From: an uncultured Erysipelotrichaceae bacterium
Lineage (GTDB): Bacteria; Bacillota_I; Bacilli_A; RF39; UBA660
Length of the DNA stretch: 40,049 nt
Assembly (NCBI GenBank): GCA_902788735.1
Contig: CADALJ010000003.1
Location: 1-40,049 of the forward strand
Direction: 5' to 3'
Under the pieces are notes generated by a model. The model made no database searches, was not told the DNA's origin, and was given only the letters and a program-made list of their open reading frames with translations. Position numbers and translations under genes: made by a program. Positions 38,973-40,049 of this stretch are shown in pieces. Numbering within the stretch: position 1 is the stretch's first letter; each line of letters starts with the position of its first letter.

Positions 38973-40049
38973 ATGCAAAACAAGAAAAAAAATAGAATAC
39001 TTTTCTTATTCTTAGTTTTATTAATTATAAGTATAGGTTATGCAGCATTAACGGCAAACTTAAAAATAAATGGAACTACTCGTATAAATAAAAATACGTG
39101 GAATATTTATTGGGATAATATTCATAATGAATCAGGAGTAACTTCGACATTATCTGAAATAGTAAGTAAAGATGCTAATAACCAAAATAATATAGTTAAC
39201 TTTACTGTAATTTTAGATAAACCAGGCGATTTTTATGAATTTGAAGTAGATGCGGTAAATGCAGGAACATTAGATGCGGAAATAGTTAATATAGAAAAGA
39301 AATATAATGATACATTAATACCTGAAGTAGAAGACGAAGAAAACAGAGTAGTACCAGCATACTTAAAATATGAAGTAAAATATGCAGATGATGAAGATAT
39401 ATCAGTGGGAGATAAATTGCTAAAAGCACCGGATTTGACAGCAAATCCACAAGTATTAACAAAAAAAACATATAAAATAAGGGTTGAATATGATAGAGCT
39501 GCAGTAACAAATGCAGATGTAAATAATCAAGTAGAAACTGTTAGTCATTCATTTAGTTTTAGTGTTCAATATGGACAGGCTACTCCAGTACCATCACCAG
39601 TAGCATTTGCAACAGATCAATGGATAACAATTGCAGAAGAGGGAAATCGTGCAGCAGTTCAAACTTCAATAGATAGTAATCTTACATGTGGAACTTATAA
39701 AGTAGGTGATACTAAGACAATAAAATTTGATTTAGATGATGATGGAATAGATGAAGAATATACAGTGAGAATAGCAAATTGTTCAACACCAGCAGTATGT
39801 GAAACGGAAGGATTTTCACAAACGGCATGTGGATTTGTAGTTGAATTTGTTGATATATTAAATAATCATAGAATGAATTATTATTCTGGAGTATTTCCTC
39901 CTGAATCAGGTACAGGTAATATGGGTGGATGGGCATTATCAGATATGAGAGCTTACTTGAATAATGGAGTTTATTTACAAGGAAATAGCAATGGAGCAGA
40001 TTATAGAAATTCAGGTATTTTTAGTAAATTACCAACTGATTTAAAGAAA
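38973..40049 (+). CDS. exported DUF6273-domain protein, 3' truncated
   Basis: 359 codons to the window edge. It starts MQNKKKNRILFLFLVLLIIS followed by IGYAALTANLKINGTTRI, a signal region like those of TasA/SipW-type exported proteins. A beta-rich domain with NNIVNFTVILDKPGDFYEF and EAGT-like turns follows (about 35-200). After a Pro/Ser linker comes a second domain with four Cys (LTCGTYK, NCSTPAVCE, QTACGF) and GGWALSDMRAYLN ... FSKLPTDLKK, the DUF6273 signature, here cut off. Codons GCA and ACA dominate, unlike most neighbours. Two long minus-strand frames inside it are shadows. A cell-surface or extracellular role is likely, but function is unknown. Confidence 0.78.
   Translation, partial: MQNKKKNRILFLFLVLLIISIGYAALTANLKINGTTRINKNTWNIYWDNIHNESGVTSTLSEIVSKDANNQNNIVNFTVILDKPGDFYEFEVDAVNAGTLDAEIVNIEKKYNDTLIPEVEDEENRVVPAYLKYEVKYADDEDISVGDKLLKAPDLTANPQVLTKKTYKIRVEYDRAAVTNADVNNQVETVSHSFSFSVQYGQATPVPSPVAFATDQWITIAEEGNRAAVQTSIDSNLTCGTYKVGDTKTIKFDLDDDGIDEEYTVRIANCSTPAVCETEGFSQTACGFVVEFVDILNNHRMNYYSGVFPPESGTGNMGGWALSDMRAYLNNGVYLQGNSNGADYRNSGIFSKLPTDLKK

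Noticed and set aside
39286-39936. Two minus-strand frames inside the last gene
   Set aside because: Shadows of the DUF6273 gene, which is open on the plus strand from 38973 to the end with a signal peptide and a recognisable domain.
1-40049. Mycoplasma-type genetic code (UGA = Trp)
   Set aside because: Several genes end in TGA with a new start or ribosome site at once after it (1060-1062, 33761-33763), and Trp codons are TGG.
1-40049. Prophage, integrative element, CRISPR array or toxin-antitoxin pair
   Set aside because: No integrase, capsid, terminase, transposase, spaced direct repeats or toxin-like pair was recognised; the small paralogues at 2211-3492 have no such features.

Overview
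The window is a strongly A+T-rich bacterial chromosome segment from a Gram-positive (Bacillota) lineage that builds peptidoglycan (MurE, class B PBP, NodB deacetylase, GHL10 protein). TGA is a stop codon (for example at 1060-1062) and Trp is TGG, so this is not a recoded Mycoplasma. Short genes, tight spacing, a threonyl-tRNA synthetase without its TGS domain, a SigK-type sigma factor and partial Bacillus-like synteny (dnaI..thrS, dnaG-rpoD-trmK, nfo plus a small gene, yqeG-yqeH) suggest an uncultured gut-type Bacilli related to RF39 or Erysipelotrichia. That placement is inference. No tRNA, rRNA, CRISPR array, IS element or prophage was seen.

Layout. 1-3.5 kb: end of an MFS transporter, a DUF1653-like gene, and four small unknown genes, three of which are paralogues. 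3.5-6.5 kb: the helicase loader DnaI and a divergent RNB-domain (RNase II-type) protein. 6.5-10.3 kb: a secreted metallo-beta-lactamase-fold protein with wall-binding repeats, Ig-like domains and a C-terminal dockerin, followed by a membrane-anchored surface protein that could be its partner. 10.3-16.4 kb: T-box-controlled thrS, an unknown gene, then dnaG-rpoD-trmK. 16.4-22.6 kb: a surface protein, small membrane proteins (TIGR04086-like, DUF421), a GHL10-family protein, two orphan type IV pilin-like proteins, endonuclease IV and a small DUF2624-like gene. 22.6-31.8 kb: a class B PBP, an unknown gene, rpmG (L33), efp, a GT4 glycosyltransferase, ftsK, an arginase-family gene on the minus strand, and an unknown gene. 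31.8-40 kb: murE, vanZ-like, a polysaccharide flippase, sigK with an apparent pro-sequence, an Ig-like/NodB deacetylase, yqeG-yqeH, and a truncated surface protein with a DUF6273 domain.

Regulation. Most genes or short operons have their own promoter and terminator. Terminators often contain the stop codon of the gene they end. A repeated promoter module is visible: a TATAAT-like -10 about 16 nt from the start codon with AGGTGA between them, so several transcripts would begin at or next to their ribosome binding site. The sigK-like gene has this arrangement inside a 12-bp hairpin that also looks like the terminator of the upstream operon. Candidates for something new are the dockerin/anchor pair, the tandem paralogues at 2.2-3.5 kb, the divergent RNB protein beside dnaI, and the hairpin control of sigK.
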